Shown here in pieces: positions 22,166 to 33,805 of a stretch of 64,000 bases of DNA; within the stretch, counting starts at the first letter, position 1; every line of letters begins with the position of its first letter. The notes under the pieces are model-generated. The model searched no databases. It saw only the letters and a program-made list of their open reading frames with translations, and was not told where the DNA came from. This DNA comes from Typhlomys cinereus (lineage: Eukaryota; Chordata; Mammalia; Rodentia; Platacanthomyidae), in NCBI GenBank assembly GCA_023101885.1, contig JALPQD010000142.1, forward strand, positions 3,556,121 to 3,620,120, read 5' to 3'. Both the position numbers and the translations under genes were made by a program.

Positions 22166-22605
22166 AAAGAATTGCTTTGGGATTTTGATTAGTATAGCAT
22201 TGAATATGTATATTGCCTTTGGTAGGATGGTCATTTTTATGATACTGATTCTTCCAATCCAGGAACATGGGAGGTCTTTCCACATTGTGCAATTTCTTTT
22301 TTTAGGGTTTTAAAGTTTCCATTGTAAAGGTCTCTCACTTCCTTGGGTAGGTTTATACTGAAGTATTTCATTTTGTTTTAGGGGCTATAGTAAATGGGAT
22401 TGTTTCTCTCAGGGCTTTTTCACTTCTTTCATTCTGGGCATATAGGAAGGCCACTGTTTTTTGTACATTTATTTTGTATCCTGCCACTCCACTGAACTTC
22501 TGTATTAGTTCCAGGAGTTTCCTAGTGGAGTTTTTGGGATCAGTCAGGTATAAGATTATGTCATCTGCAAATAGAGATAATTTGACCTCTTCCTTGCCAA
22601 TTTGA

Positions 22606-23430
22606 ATGGACTAGGCCAACAGTTCTTAATTGGAAATCTAAAAGCTCAGTCAATTCAACCAACACTCAACAGATGGGGGATCTTATGAAATTAAAAAGCT
22701 TCTATTCAGATAAAGAGATTGAAACTTGAGCACAAAGGCAACCCACAGAATGGGAGAAAATCTTCACTAACCACATACCTGATTGAGCTTTATTATCCAG
22801 AGTGCACAAAGAACTTAGAAAACTAAACACCAAGGAATCAAATGGCCCAATTAAAAAATGGGCCTTAGAACTTAAAACAAATTTTAACAGGGAAGAAATT
22901 GAAATGTCTGACAAATATCTTAAAAACTGCTCTGCATCCTTAGCCATCAGGGAAATGCAAATCAAAACCTCCCTGAGATATCATCTCATCCCGGTCAGGA
23001 TGGCAAAAATCCATAATACAAACAGCACCAAATGCTGGAGAGGATGTGGTGAGAAGGGAACATTCCTTCATTGCTGGTGGGAATGCAGGCTCATACAACC
23101 ACTTTAGCAAGCTGTCTGGTGATTCTTAAAAAAGTTAAAGATTGAAATGCCATATGACCATGCTATTGCACTTTGGGGAATAATCCCCCATATAGCAAAA
23201 ACTCACCTCAATAGCATAAGCATTACCATGTTCATAGCAGCACTGTTTACAATAGCAAAGTCATAGAATCAATCCAAATGCCCAACAGTTGAAGAGTGAA
23301 TAAGGAAAACGTAGTGCATTTATATAATATAATTTATATAATCAAAGCCATCAAAATGATTACTTAATGAAATTTGCCAGGAAATGGATGGAATTCAAAA
23401 AATTATATTGATCCCAAAACAGAAAATTAA
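22606..23430 (+). pseudogene. L1 ORF2 C-terminal part, copy F, plus-oriented
   Basis: Encodes the end of ORF2 with the cysteine motif [19 protein letters not shown] (about 23030-23090) and the preceding block [20 protein letters not shown]. Frames are interrupted, for example TAG after IQPL near 23107. It continues into the 3'UTR at about 23430. Confidence 0.88.
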
Positions 23431-24487
23431 GTGCTGTGTGTAATCCCTAATAGGTGGATCCTAGTACCAAACCCACTTGGTGACACACTCAAAGACAAAT
23501 ACCTGTAATATCTACAGTAATTGCAAAGATTATAAGCAGGGAGGCAAGGGGAATGAGGGACCCACCAGAAACAAGGAGAGAGGGGGTCATGCTACAGCAG
23601 AGAAAATCGGCCACCATCAAGGACTGCAAGTAAGTAATGAGGCTTCTGATTAAGCTCACAGACTTTCCTTCCTGATCATTTGCATCTTTATGAGGTATGA
23701 TCTCACCAGTAAGGGAGGGAATAGAGTCTGGCAGATAGAAAGTAACCTCATGAAAATGGGAGACTGGCCCCCCTCACAGAGGTCTCCTACTCTTCTTATT
23801 CCATGACTCTTACAATGACTCTATTTAACAGCCTTTTATGTCTGACCAGGGGGTGACATCCAGTACCCATCAGGATGGAGCCAAGGGAGGTGCAGGAGCA
23901 GCAAAGCTGAAAAACAAAAACAAAAACAAAAAACAAACCACAGTTCAGAAAATCAGAGTCTCTACATCAACCACCTAGGACCAGGCCAGCCTAATCTCTC
24001 CCCATCCTAAAGCTCAGGGAAATTGTGGAAGAGGGGGTATTAAGATTGTAAGAGCCTAAAGATGGGGAGGAGCAAAAATATGCAAGATACTCCATACAAG
24101 TTAGGGCCAAAGTAATCATAATAAGACTTTGCATGATCTGAGCAATGACCAAAATATCATTGAACCTCCAAAGTCTAGCATGTATCACAGGCACTACGAT
24201 TCTTAGAGGCAAGCAATTAACAGCCACCTATACTAAAGGGGAACACAAAAAAGAGCTCTAGGCAAAGCTACTGAGTCCTTACACCTCATCAGAGAGGAGG
24301 ACCCAGAGGGAAGTTTGACATGTACACAACAGGATGTTCCAGGAAGGGGGAAGGGGGCACTGGGAGAAGGGGAGGGAAGGGGGGAAGAGAAGGGAAAGAG
24401 GGGGAGGGAATAAGGGGATCTAGGAAAGTGTGGAGGGAGGGAGGGGAATGAGGTACCTATCAACTTTATATGAGTGGAACAAAGAAA
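23431..24487 (+). other. L1 3'UTR and A-tail, copy F
   Basis: Same landmarks as the other 3'UTRs (TCAAAGACAAATACC, CAGGATGGAGCCAAGGGAGG, G-rich block 24340-24450, ACTTTATATGAGTGGAA). It is more diverged than D or E. It ends in a short interrupted A-tail next to the right target duplication at 24488-24499. Confidence 0.85.
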
Positions 24488-24514
24488 AAAAGGCAAAGGA
24501 AACCTATTATTTTT

Positions 24515-24697
24515 AAAATTTGTTTATTTATTAATTAGAGAGAGAGAATGCCATTGAATGCCGTGGCACTTGTGTGGAGGTCAGAAGAAATATTTTTGAA
24601 TTTAGTTCTCTCTTTCTACCATATGGAATTTTAGGGATTGAACTCAGTTCTCTAGTTCTGAGAACATCACTTCACCTGCTGAGCTACATCTCTGGCC
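24515..24697 (-). repeat. tRNA-derived SINE, minus strand
   Basis: On the plus strand it starts with an AT-rich tail (TTTATTTATTAATTAGAGAG) and ends with GCTGAGCTACATCTCTGGCCC, the complement of a tRNA-like SINE head. AAACCTATT before and AAACCTCATT after look like an aged target duplication. Confidence 0.65.
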
Positions 24698-26397
24698 CAA
24701 AAACCTCATTGTATATGAGCTCCAATTGATTCCATGTTCAAAACAATATCAAATGGACATGAGCACTGTGTGTGGCAAAGACAAAAGAAAAGTTGTCTAT
24801 GTATCCAAACGCAGGACCTCTCCATTCTGTAATATAAGCATGGTTTGACATAAAGAGAAGAGTAGATTATTATAAATATGGTAAATATTGAGTGTTTAGC
24901 AGGACTTTTATTCATCAAAGAAGAGATTAAGCAGAAAAAGGCATCTATAGCCAGTCATCAGAGTTAAATTACTCTACAGATTACATGGATTTCACAAATA
25001 ATATTGAACTTTTCATCTCAAAGAATACAAGTTCTTATCATCTCAAGAAATCTCCAACACACATTACATGTTAGGCCACATATAAATGTCTAAGTATTAC
25101 AAAATTACTAAAACCATATTTTGTTCCTTTTTCTGTTTTTCAGAATTAAATCAGAGTAGAAATCAATAAAGAAACTTTAGAAACTTCAAAAAAGAAATGT
25201 GACAATAAAATAACATATTCTTGAGTTCCTAATGCATATGTGGATAAACACCTTTGTTTTTTCTGTACTATATATCAAGCAAATGAAAAAGAGACTTTCC
25301 TTTCAAATTGATTGTATCAGACTATTAGCTACATACATACTGTAGAAAGGTGAAGAAGAAAGAAAGAAAGAAAGAAAGGAAGGAAAGAAGGAAGGAAGGA
25401 AGGAAGGAAGGAAGGAAGGAAGGAAGGAAGGAAGGAAGGAAGGAAGAAAGAAAGAAAGGAAGGAAGGAAGGAAGGAAGGAAGGAAGGAAGGAAGAAAAAG
25501 AAAAAGAGAAAAGAGGGAAGCAGGGAGGGAGAAGAGAGGAGAGGAGAAGAGAGGAAAGAGCAGGAAAGGTAAAGAACAGGAAGAGAAGGGAGAAGAAAAT
25601 AATACCATTAAATGCCAAAATCCTTGATTACTTAGGATGCAAAATTTCACAAAATACTAGCAAAGGAAATAACACACTAGAAACTCTTGAACAATGATGA
25701 ATTGTAATTTTTTCCCATAAACAAGGATAATTTCATAGCAACACAAAAGAAGACCAAAAATCTCACATGATTATCTCAGTTGTTACAAAAATATCATGCA
25801 TTTTAGCATTTTTTCATGATTAAAATAACCAGTATATTAGATACAGGAGAAACATATTCAAGTCTATAGGAACTATTTGGCAAGCATAAGACATTATGAA
25901 ACTGAATAGGAAAAAAATCTAAAACATTCTCTCTCAGATCAGAAAATACAACAAAGCTATATTTATTAATCTTACACATAGTGCTATGTTTTTAAGAACA
26001 ATAAAGTAAGAGAAAGAAAGAAAGGACACTTCAAAAAGAAGGAAGGAATCACATTATCCCTAGAAAAATTAATAGTATTAAAATATCCTTAGTATCTAAA
26101 GTGATGTACAGATTCAATGCAGTCCCCGTTGAATCATCAATAATATTCTTTGCAGAACTTAAAATATTCAGAGGATTTTTAAAATGCTCAGAAGACCCAA
26201 ATGAACGTTGGGGTAAAGGATCAAGTTAAAATACATCATAGCTCTTGACTTTCAAATGTGCTGCACAGCTATAGTTACCAACACTACATAATGCTGGCTG
26301 GACTGGCATTTGGAAAATTAAGCAGAATAGAAAACTGAGAAAAAAATTCACACCTGCAAACAACCTAACATTTGTTGATATGCTTCTTCAATTGCTT
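24698..26397 (+). mobile_element. Old L1, ORF2 region
   Basis: Diverged ORF2 sequence. From about 25000 the words TTAGGCCACATATAAATGTC and AGAAATCAATAAAGAAACTT match the end of the endonuclease region. From about 25610 to 26380 RT-region words appear, including GATGTACAGATTCAATGCAGT near 26102. A polypurine microsatellite lies inside. It continues after a B1 SINE and an LTR at 27209. No open frame. Confidence 0.65.
25352..25600 (+). repeat. Polypurine (GAAA/GGAA)n microsatellite
   Basis: 169 uninterrupted purines (25352-25520) made of GAAA and GGAA units, followed by further GA-rich sequence with few pyrimidines. Its open frames on both strands are pure repeat artefacts. Confidence 0.98.
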
Positions 26398-26513
26398 GTT
26401 TTGTCTTGTTTTTGAGGCAGGGTCTCAATCTGTAGCCCAGACTGACTTGAAATTCTTCCTGCCCCAGATTCTTTGAGTGCTGGGATTACAGTAATGAGCC
26501 TGTTATGCCCAGA
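26398..26513 (-). repeat. B1 SINE (7SL-derived)
   Basis: On the plus strand GAGGCAGGGTCTCAATCTGT, CAGACTGACTTGAAATTC and GAGTGCTGGGATTACAG are the complement of the Alu/B1 consensus. The orientation is therefore minus. It is diverged and nearly full-length for a B1 monomer. Confidence 0.85.
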
Positions 26514-27208
26514 GCACAAAGTTCAAAGAAACCCACTGAAATCATCCACTGATGCAAAAACAAGAGGGTCATTTTATTAGATCAAACCTAAGTTTGGGCC
26601 ACACATGTCCTCAGCGCACTGAGGGAGTATGACCCTGAGGCAGCAGGGTTTAGGAATTTTATAGGGCTATCACAAGCAAGCAGGGACTGAGGAATTTGCG
26701 CATAGCCCACGTAGCCTTTCTCAGCACCCCCCTTCCTCTCCCCCACCCCCGTGACTGATGGCACTCACTCTTCCTGGTTAGTGCTGGGGGGGGGGGACTG
26801 ACACACAGAGGGGTCTGCAGTTGCTCCAAGGACATCAACACTTAAGTTAGCTCCATAAACAGTTTCTAGCACCCCTTGGATTACTCATGGCCCTTGAAAT
26901 TCCTTGAGCAGTTAGTGACTAGCTTCCACCTGCTCTGACCACAATTTGTCCTTGACAAAGTTGGTGAAATGTTACTTTAAAGGCTGCTCTTCCAGTTTAG
27001 GGAGCCTCCCAGAACATTAAGTATTTCCTAATTTGGAGCTGGAGCTGACTAGTCATCATTATAGTCACATGCACAAATTGGGTCAAACAGTCTATGTCTA
27101 GCATGTCCGGTGTTTCACAGGGGGGGTAAGTGAACAAGTACAAAATGGAAACAAATATGTTCAGGTCCCACAAGCTCCTACCAACTTCCAAGTAATTTTG
27201 ACAAGAGT
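26514..27208 (-). mobile_element. Solo LTR-like element
   Basis: Read on the minus strand, a TATA-like CTATAAAATTCC (near 26665) is followed by CCTCAGGGTCATACTCCCTC and, about 90 bases after the TATA-like word, AATAAAATGACCCTCTTG with a polyadenylation signal (near 26575). The downstream U5-like tail ends near the B1. TATA, then signal, then a short tail is the layout of an endogenous-retrovirus LTR. No internal retroviral genes are seen. A clear flanking duplication was not found, so exact ends are uncertain. Confidence 0.55.
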
Positions 27209-27760
27209 GTCAAAATATATGTGAAGAAAAAGACAATCTCTTCAACATATATTTCTGAAAGAACTGGACATCCCTGTGTATCAGGCCTTTGTCTCTCAGA
27301 ATGCATCTAAACATACACAAATAGGAAGCAGGAACTAAATATACATCCCCAAGCCACAGAAATATTAACATGAATCTTAGAAGCACTCAAAATGTCAGAA
27401 TAAGCAATTTTTCAATAAGACTTCAAAACACAGGCAACTAATGTATCAACAGGTAAGTAGGATTTTACACATTTAGAAAGTCTGTGAAGAGCAAAGGAAG
27501 GAATGGACAGGAATGGCAGGTGTGTATGAAAAAATCCCAAAGTCACTAATCATTAGGGAAAAGGAAGCAAAACCTAAACTGTCATCTCACTAAAGCAACA
27601 ATGGCAGAGATTGGGTAAAGGAGATGCTGGTGGAGGAAAGGGCAATCAAAGCTAGGGAGATATGAAAAAGTCATAGAAATCCTGATCCTCACAATGAAAG
27701 CAAATTGAAAATTTGAAAAGGAGTTTAAATACAAGGACCCTTGGTAAAATGGATAATTTT
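27209..27760 (+). mobile_element. Old L1, ORF2 C-terminal region (continuation)
   Basis: GACAATCTCTTCAACATATA, GAACTGGACATCCCTGTG and CACTAATCATTAGGGAAAAG followed by GCTGGTGGAGGAAAGGGCA are degraded ORF2 3' blocks in normal order. This continues the old L1 of 24698-26397. Confidence 0.65.
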
Positions 27761-28480
27761 GTTTCCCAAACTTGGTAAAATCCCTGCGTGAAATGGCGGG
27801 CTACCTCTTTAGGAGTTGTTGATCAGGTACACATATGAGGCCCCCAAATAATATTGTCAATCGTTATTGCATATTATATGATGTATTGTGATATGATGTA
27901 TTGCTGAAGACATCACACACTGTGGTCACTGAACAGGCAGAAATTTATCTGGAACGGAGAGGGAAGATTTTTCCTGAAGGCAAATCCTCATAGTTGCAAG
28001 CAAGTACTCTTCAAGCTGCTGGGGGAATACTTCCATCAATAGTCTTATTGAGCCATGGGCAATATGTGCTACCGTATCACCTGGCCAGTCAAGATGTGGC
28101 CAGTACAAAAGTAGCAGTCTGTTATAGGAACAGCTAATAGTTTTCTGGTTAGAATTTATGCCCATTTCATAGAAAGGAATTCTGTGTGTCTGGTCAAAAG
28201 TCGATTCCTGAGGAGAACACAGGTTCCAGAGAGCAAGCTATGTCTGCTGTGTTATTTCATAAGTGTGCTTTTATCATAATAATCTTCTAAATAATTATGC
28301 TCAGACTATAAATTAATACTTCTTTTAGCTTCTGTCAGAGAAGCTTCTTTTTTACAGAAGCAGCACTAACTGGAAAGACTCATTACTAGACAAAGTATAG
28401 AAAATAAGTGAGCAGTGCACAGCCATAGATGGGAATTCTATCTATATCACCTGTTCCAATATCCAGGGAGTCACAGAAGA
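27761..28480. other. Unassigned sequence, repeat-like in texture
   Basis: Moderate GC, no gene seen. A 79-codon minus frame at 27926-28165 has no recognised motif. The segment at 27920-28200 reads like an old dispersed repeat but I could not name it. Confidence 0.3.
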
Positions 28481-29290
28481 GAGAATGGAGAGAATATAAA
28501 AGTTTGAAGAAGGCATGGATTGTTGTGGAACACTGCCTTTCGCCAAGATATTGCTGTGACACTCTCGGATGTATTAGGGGGTAATCTGATGTTCCCTTTG
28601 GGTTCTTGTTAATAAAGGGATTTCAAAACAGAGTTGGAAAGAAGCTTGAGGATCATTTTATTATAGTTTGTAAGTAAAACAAAAGAGCAGAAAACCTCTA
28701 ACCCCCAGCCCCTATGGGAGAGGGGGAGAAAATAGACAAGAAAAGTTAGACCAAGTTGGTCTAACTTGGCGGTCAACAGCAGGTATGTAATATGCTGTCT
28801 CCAAAGAAAAAAAGCAAAGGACCCTGAAGGATTAAGAAAAACACCTTGAAACTTTTGGGAAAAAAAATCGTAAGAAGTAAAGGAAAATATATTCCTTTTT
28901 CAATTTTCAAGCTCAAATAGTGCATAGGTTTGGCAATGCTGAGTGGTAGAAGATTTCTAATATCTGCAAGATACGCACTTCTGAGAGGGAGAGGTCACAC
29001 TCACTGTCTCATTAAGGGGATAGTCACTATTCGCATTTCCTAACAAAGTCTTAATGTTGAATAGCATTTCAGGGTCTGGAAACTAGACCTCTAACGAAGT
29101 GATTGACAAAGGCAGGTAGACTAATTTAAGGGAGCAGACCATAGTAAGAGGAATTACATAGGAAGGATAAATTGTCTTGGTTGTTGTTGGTAGTGTGGAT
29201 GATATTTGGAGTGCTAGGAACTAAACCCATAAGCTAAGCAAGTGCTCTCTCACTGAGGTATCTCTCCAGACAGGAACAGTAAGTTCTGAT
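28481..29290. other. Possible old LTR plus ID-like SINE remnant
   Basis: TTAATAAAGGGATTTC near 28610 and GAGGATCATTTTATTA near 28655 look like polyadenylation regions of LTRs in opposite directions, but ends are unclear. At 29195-29276, GAACTAAACCCATAAGC and CACTGAGGTATCTCTCCAGA are the complement of an ID-type SINE head. Low-confidence calls. Confidence 0.3.
28743..28767. repeat. Perfect 12-bp inverted repeat with one-base centre
   Basis: AAGTTAGACCAA and its exact complement TTGGTCTAACTT are separated by a single G. No transposon end or known operator was recognised around it. Confidence 0.9.
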
Positions 29291-32286
29291 ATTCTAAAGG
29301 ACATTGAATTTGCAAAATTTTTGTATTTTTATATAGACACAGAAATGGGGAACTCAAAACGTCATAATGCAATTAAATTGTAAATAAAGAAACCCAAATG
29401 TTAAGTGTTTCATTTCATCATTAAATACCATGTAGATATGAAGGGATTATACTGCACTCATTAGGCTATGCAGTCTGTTTATTGTAAAAAATGATAATTC
29501 ATACTTATTAGTGGCCACAGATGGCATAATATAAATATTAACAAGCTGATTATTTATCATTTTCAAGTAAATTTATAGGGATATCATAGAATTACAAAGA
29601 TTAGTTAACAATAAAATGAATAATTTAAAGTAAACTCATGAATGAAATCAAACATGACAGAAATATAAACAAAAAATGAATACACTCTGTCTTATTTATG
29701 TGGGATATACTATTAACCTTATGATTTAGCATGTCCTTGACATAAACTCTGATTTTATTTTTATCTGAAGGACAAAGAACTGAAATATCCTGATCATTAA
29801 TTTCTTTATTGTAAACTGGCCTAATATTGTTCACATTCTAACAATTTGTACAATTGTACATGTGTTTAATGCATTACAAAGTGAAAAGTGTGATTTTTTG
29901 GTAAATTTCAGAACAAAAAGTTATTTCCATGCAATTACAGAGAAGATTGATTTTATTTAAAATTTTTTATTTGTACTTAATTTTTGATATGGACAGATTC
30001 TCATTTCCTTTCCAGTTCTTAAGTAAATAATTTAATTTCGTTAAAAAGTAAAGAATATTGGACTCATTTACATTAATTCAATCTCTCAATGCTATGCACC
30101 AAACCGTTCACATATCACCACAGCAGCAGTCATTGGCTTCCTGGGAAATGTTCATGGAGTTGTGTTTCAACACCATATATCAAGTGCACATGTAAGCGTC
30201 CTCATTATTCATGAGGTAGACAGCACCCCAAGTGTACCCAGCATTAAATTGCTTTTGAACAATCTGTAATCTAGAAAAATTTCCTTTCCAAATGCATTTT
30301 GCAGCAAAACTTGATTTGAATTCTGCATCGACTACAGCAACAGACAAGTATATCGATAGGCTTGAAGGTCATACTAACCTTGCTCCTTAAAGTCAGACTT
30401 TGCTATATTTAAGGAACAAAACCCAGGGATCTTCTGCATGTCACAGAAATGAGATTAAAGAATGTCTGCCTGGTGCTTTTCTGAATAATAATGTGGTCAG
30501 CTCAGTCTTTTGTTAAAAATAGATGCTTGTTCTTTCTCAAACAGAAGCAACATCCTTGAAAGAGAAATGTAGAAAACCATGAAATGAGTCATCAACTGTG
30601 TGGGTTATAGTGGGTTTATCTGTGACTATGTGTACAACCACTCAAAAGAAGTCAGCAGAAGTGGAGCCAGTTGCTGAGTGCCAGTCATGCTGGGGTATTT
30701 TTGGAAGAACATGGTGTTTGTAAGTAGTCTTGCCACTGTCTAAACATTATCTTTTCTTGGCAAAGTGAACATGACTGAACAGCTAGCTATCTCAAAGGTA
30801 TTCTCACAAGAGCTATATTTAAACTGCTGACATCAGAGGTTGTATATAGCTCACCCAACCCCTACTTTGATCTTAAGTGTTTTCTCTTTTGCAGCTAAAT
30901 ATGCTTAACTTGAGCTTTCTCTGCCCCAAGTGTGCATGATAAACAGCTTTCAGCAAAAGGCTTGTTTTGCAGTATTCCATTCACCGACTAATTTCTGTTA
31001 AATGACATAGTACCGAAAGGAATACTTTAATTCAGGCTGCTTCTGAAATATTCAGGTATAGAACCCTATCATCAAATCGTGTCTCATCCTCATACAAAGG
31101 TTCCCCAGTGCATAATAGTTTCTACACTGGGATTTAAACTGATCATTTACAGTCTTTGAGATTAAATAATAAACTTGCCTTGGGAAATACAATTAGTGAA
31201 AGGATTGCATCTGTTTTATTTCTGTTGATTACCTTGAAGATGCATGGCATAAAGGAAAACACATTATTAGGGTCTTTTCCTTCCTCATATAAACTTACTT
31301 TGGTGATTATTTTAATATACAGTGTTTTTAAGAAGTTTATCCATTTTTGCTGACCTTATCCATCCAAAAGGGAAGAAGTAATAAATTGAAGGCACATATG
31401 AACAAAAAGAGAAAACAAATTTAAGTCAAAATGGAAACAATAATAAATTATGTCACCCAGTCAGTAGAGTGGAAAAAAAAATTTAAAAAAAAAACACTGT
31501 CATTTTATCTGATGGAAAAGTGTGTTGTGTCTGGCTACACCTGGGTGGTTTTGCTATGCCTGACAATCCCTGCCGAGCCTCTATGATCATTGAGACCAGT
31601 ACTATTTTCTACATTTTTCTCTCCCTATAATTGTCTATTTTAAACTTGCTATATTTTACAATGACCTTTCAGAGTCTCAATTTGGTTTTTTTTCAAAGGA
31701 GAATAATTCTAGGTATGTATAATTGTTTATTTTGAAGAAAGCAGACCAATGCTCTGTTCATTTTTTTCTTGGTTGGCTAAACAACATGTATCTGGTACAT
31801 AGGGAGGATATTTTAGAATAAATAATTTCCATATGATGAAACAGAAATGTAAAAAAAAAGAAAACTAACAAAACTAATAGAAATGGATCCAATTGGTTAT
31901 TTCACATTTCTTCATTAATTTTTCTATAGTTTTATAATAAAAGGAAAAAATATCTTGCATGACCTTTTTGATTGTTTGGGAAGGTTGTTCAGTACACTCC
32001 GTTTCCAGGGGATTACTTTTTGATCCCTGTGAAGACACCACAAGATACTCTCGCCTTGTCTAAAGGGCTCACTGGTCCATAGTGGGAACGATTTAAAATA
32101 ACAGTGACTTGTCTGCTGAAGTGGAACCACTTCCCTTCTTCCTTGTTTCCTCTCAGAGGAATCCTTGGGTCCCAGAATAGGTAAGGAATCATTACATTGC
32201 CAGCAATCATCCATTCTCAAGATTTTAGTTTATTTAGGGTAAATTTCACACAATGAAACCTGTTGCGTTTCCATAGGAACAAAAAT
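29291..32286. other. Single-copy sequence, no gene seen
   Basis: 29300-30060 is strongly AT-rich. 30060-31150 is more balanced and lacks recognisable repeats. A pyrimidine tract and AG resembling a splice acceptor (TGTTTTCTCTTTTGCAG, about 30880-30896) has no supporting exon. Short open frames at 31156-31353 and 31924-32220 have no motifs. Confidence 0.45.
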
Positions 32287-32575
32287 ATGGTATTGGGGCT
32301 GGAGAGTTGAAATAACCCAGGAGTTAAAGTCTTTTTCTCCCATGCAAAAATTGCTGAATTCAGATGTTGCATTCCATGCAAAAAGTGAGGGTGGAAAGGT
32401 GACACCTGCACTTCTGGAGCGCAAAGCTTGAAAAACTCCAGAGCAAAGCAGTAGAGGGATAGTAATGTAGGGTGATTCCTAATGTCACTTTTGGGGCCCA
32501 TGGACATACACAGTCAAATGCACCCACACCCACACATTAGCAAAAAAACAAAAAAGAAACAAAGAATATGGTTTT
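32287..32575 (+). repeat. Possible tRNA-derived SINE
   Basis: GGGGCTGGAGAGTTGAAATA resembles a B2-type SINE head. After about 200 bases a CA-rich segment (CACCCACACCCACACA) is followed by an A-rich tail. The body is not a clear family match. Confidence 0.35.
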
Positions 32576-33514
32576 ATTAGCATGAAAAGTAATAAACAAA
32601 TTCTCCAATGACCTCATCGAATGTTGGTTAGGCTGAGCAGTCATTTTAGGAAGCAGAATTTTGTGTAGCAATACAATAAGTCACACTTTTTTGTCCCTCT
32701 GACTGCTATTCTTCAGTTGAGAATTTTTTCCTAGATATAGTTATGATCATCATCCTTTTATTTGAGAATTCAGACAGAGACGATTTCATATTTTATATCA
32801 CTTAACATACCACCATGTGCACTGCATCTCTCAGGAGTTTCTGCCAGAAGTGCAACATGGTGTATTCACACTGGGAAACAGCTTGACAGCTTCACTAGAT
32901 ATTAAACATCCGCATTGTACAATGTCGCGATCACAGCCCTGAGTGTGTAGCCTAGAAAACGAGATGTTGTGGATATGCAAATATTTATGTCATATTCTTA
33001 GCAGTTTTCTTTGCAAACTCTGAAAGTACAGACAAAATGTCCCTCAATGAGTAATGTGAATGGATTGAAAAAAAAATCATGCATATCCATGGTACAAAAA
33101 TAGCAAGCAAGGAAGGAAAACAACTTATTGTATACAGGAACTAGGATCCTCACAAAGGCATTATACTTAATAAATTTAAAATAAATATATATTATTCACA
33201 TTGCTCCATTTTTACCACAAACATCAAATACAAAATCATCATAATGATAGATAATAATCTAGACCAGAAATTTTCAGTTGTTAGATTGATATAAGGTCTT
33301 CACAGGGTTTACTAAGATACTTTCATTGTAGTGATGAATACATCCATTTCTCTGGTGTGGTGGTGTTATATTCTGTATTTTTGCTTCCTAAAATAATTCA
33401 GGTCTTCACATGTGACTTAAAATAACTGATGAACAATAACTCTCTTTGTTTTTAATCCAAAAGATATTTACTATACTGTCTAAGACAATCTATTTCTGCC
33501 CATAAAACAAATTA

Positions 33515-33805
33515 CAGAGCTTCAGATATTACTGGCATGCAACTGTGAGAACCACAGTTCAAATCTCCAAAACCCATGTAAACACTGGGAGGGAATGGAA
33601 AACTGTTTCTGTGTTCCAACTTTTAGAAGGGGTTGAAACAGAGAAATAATAATAGTTAGAACATTTCCTTTTGGAGTAGTGGATTCACTTGAGAGGGTGA
33701 AGAACAATTTAATAAGACTCTCAAGACTTTTGATACAAAACTCACACATGTGAATATACACATGCACACAAAGATGTCTTAGATACATGCAAACACATAT
33801 ACACA
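33515..33805 (+). repeat. Possible old SINE with CA-rich tail
   Basis: CAGAGCTTCAGATATTACTG and ACCACAGTTCAAATCTCC resemble worn A and B boxes. The end is rich in ACACATG-type words followed by A-rich sequence. Confidence 0.35.

Larger units (their letters stand above)
19757..24487 (+). mobile_element. L1 copy F, 5'-inverted (twin-primed), with nested insertions
   Basis: One L1 insertion bounded by the 12-bp duplication AAAAGGCAAAGG (19745-19756 and 24488-24499). The 5' part (19757-20209 plus 22181-22605) is ORF2 RT-region sequence in minus orientation. At about 22606 the orientation switches to plus (GAATGGACTAGGCCAAC) and continues through the end of ORF2 to the 3'UTR and A-tail. The two parts meet almost end to end in L1 coordinates, losing roughly ten bases, as expected of twin priming. 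The minus part is interrupted by C' and D (20210-22165). All coding sequence is broken. Confidence 0.93.

Noticed and set aside
25303..25697. Open frames of about 100 codons on both strands (Lys/Glu/Arg-rich and Phe/Leu/Pro/Ser-rich proteins)
   Set aside because: They are translations of the GAAA/GGAA microsatellite; stop-free frames follow from the repeat units.
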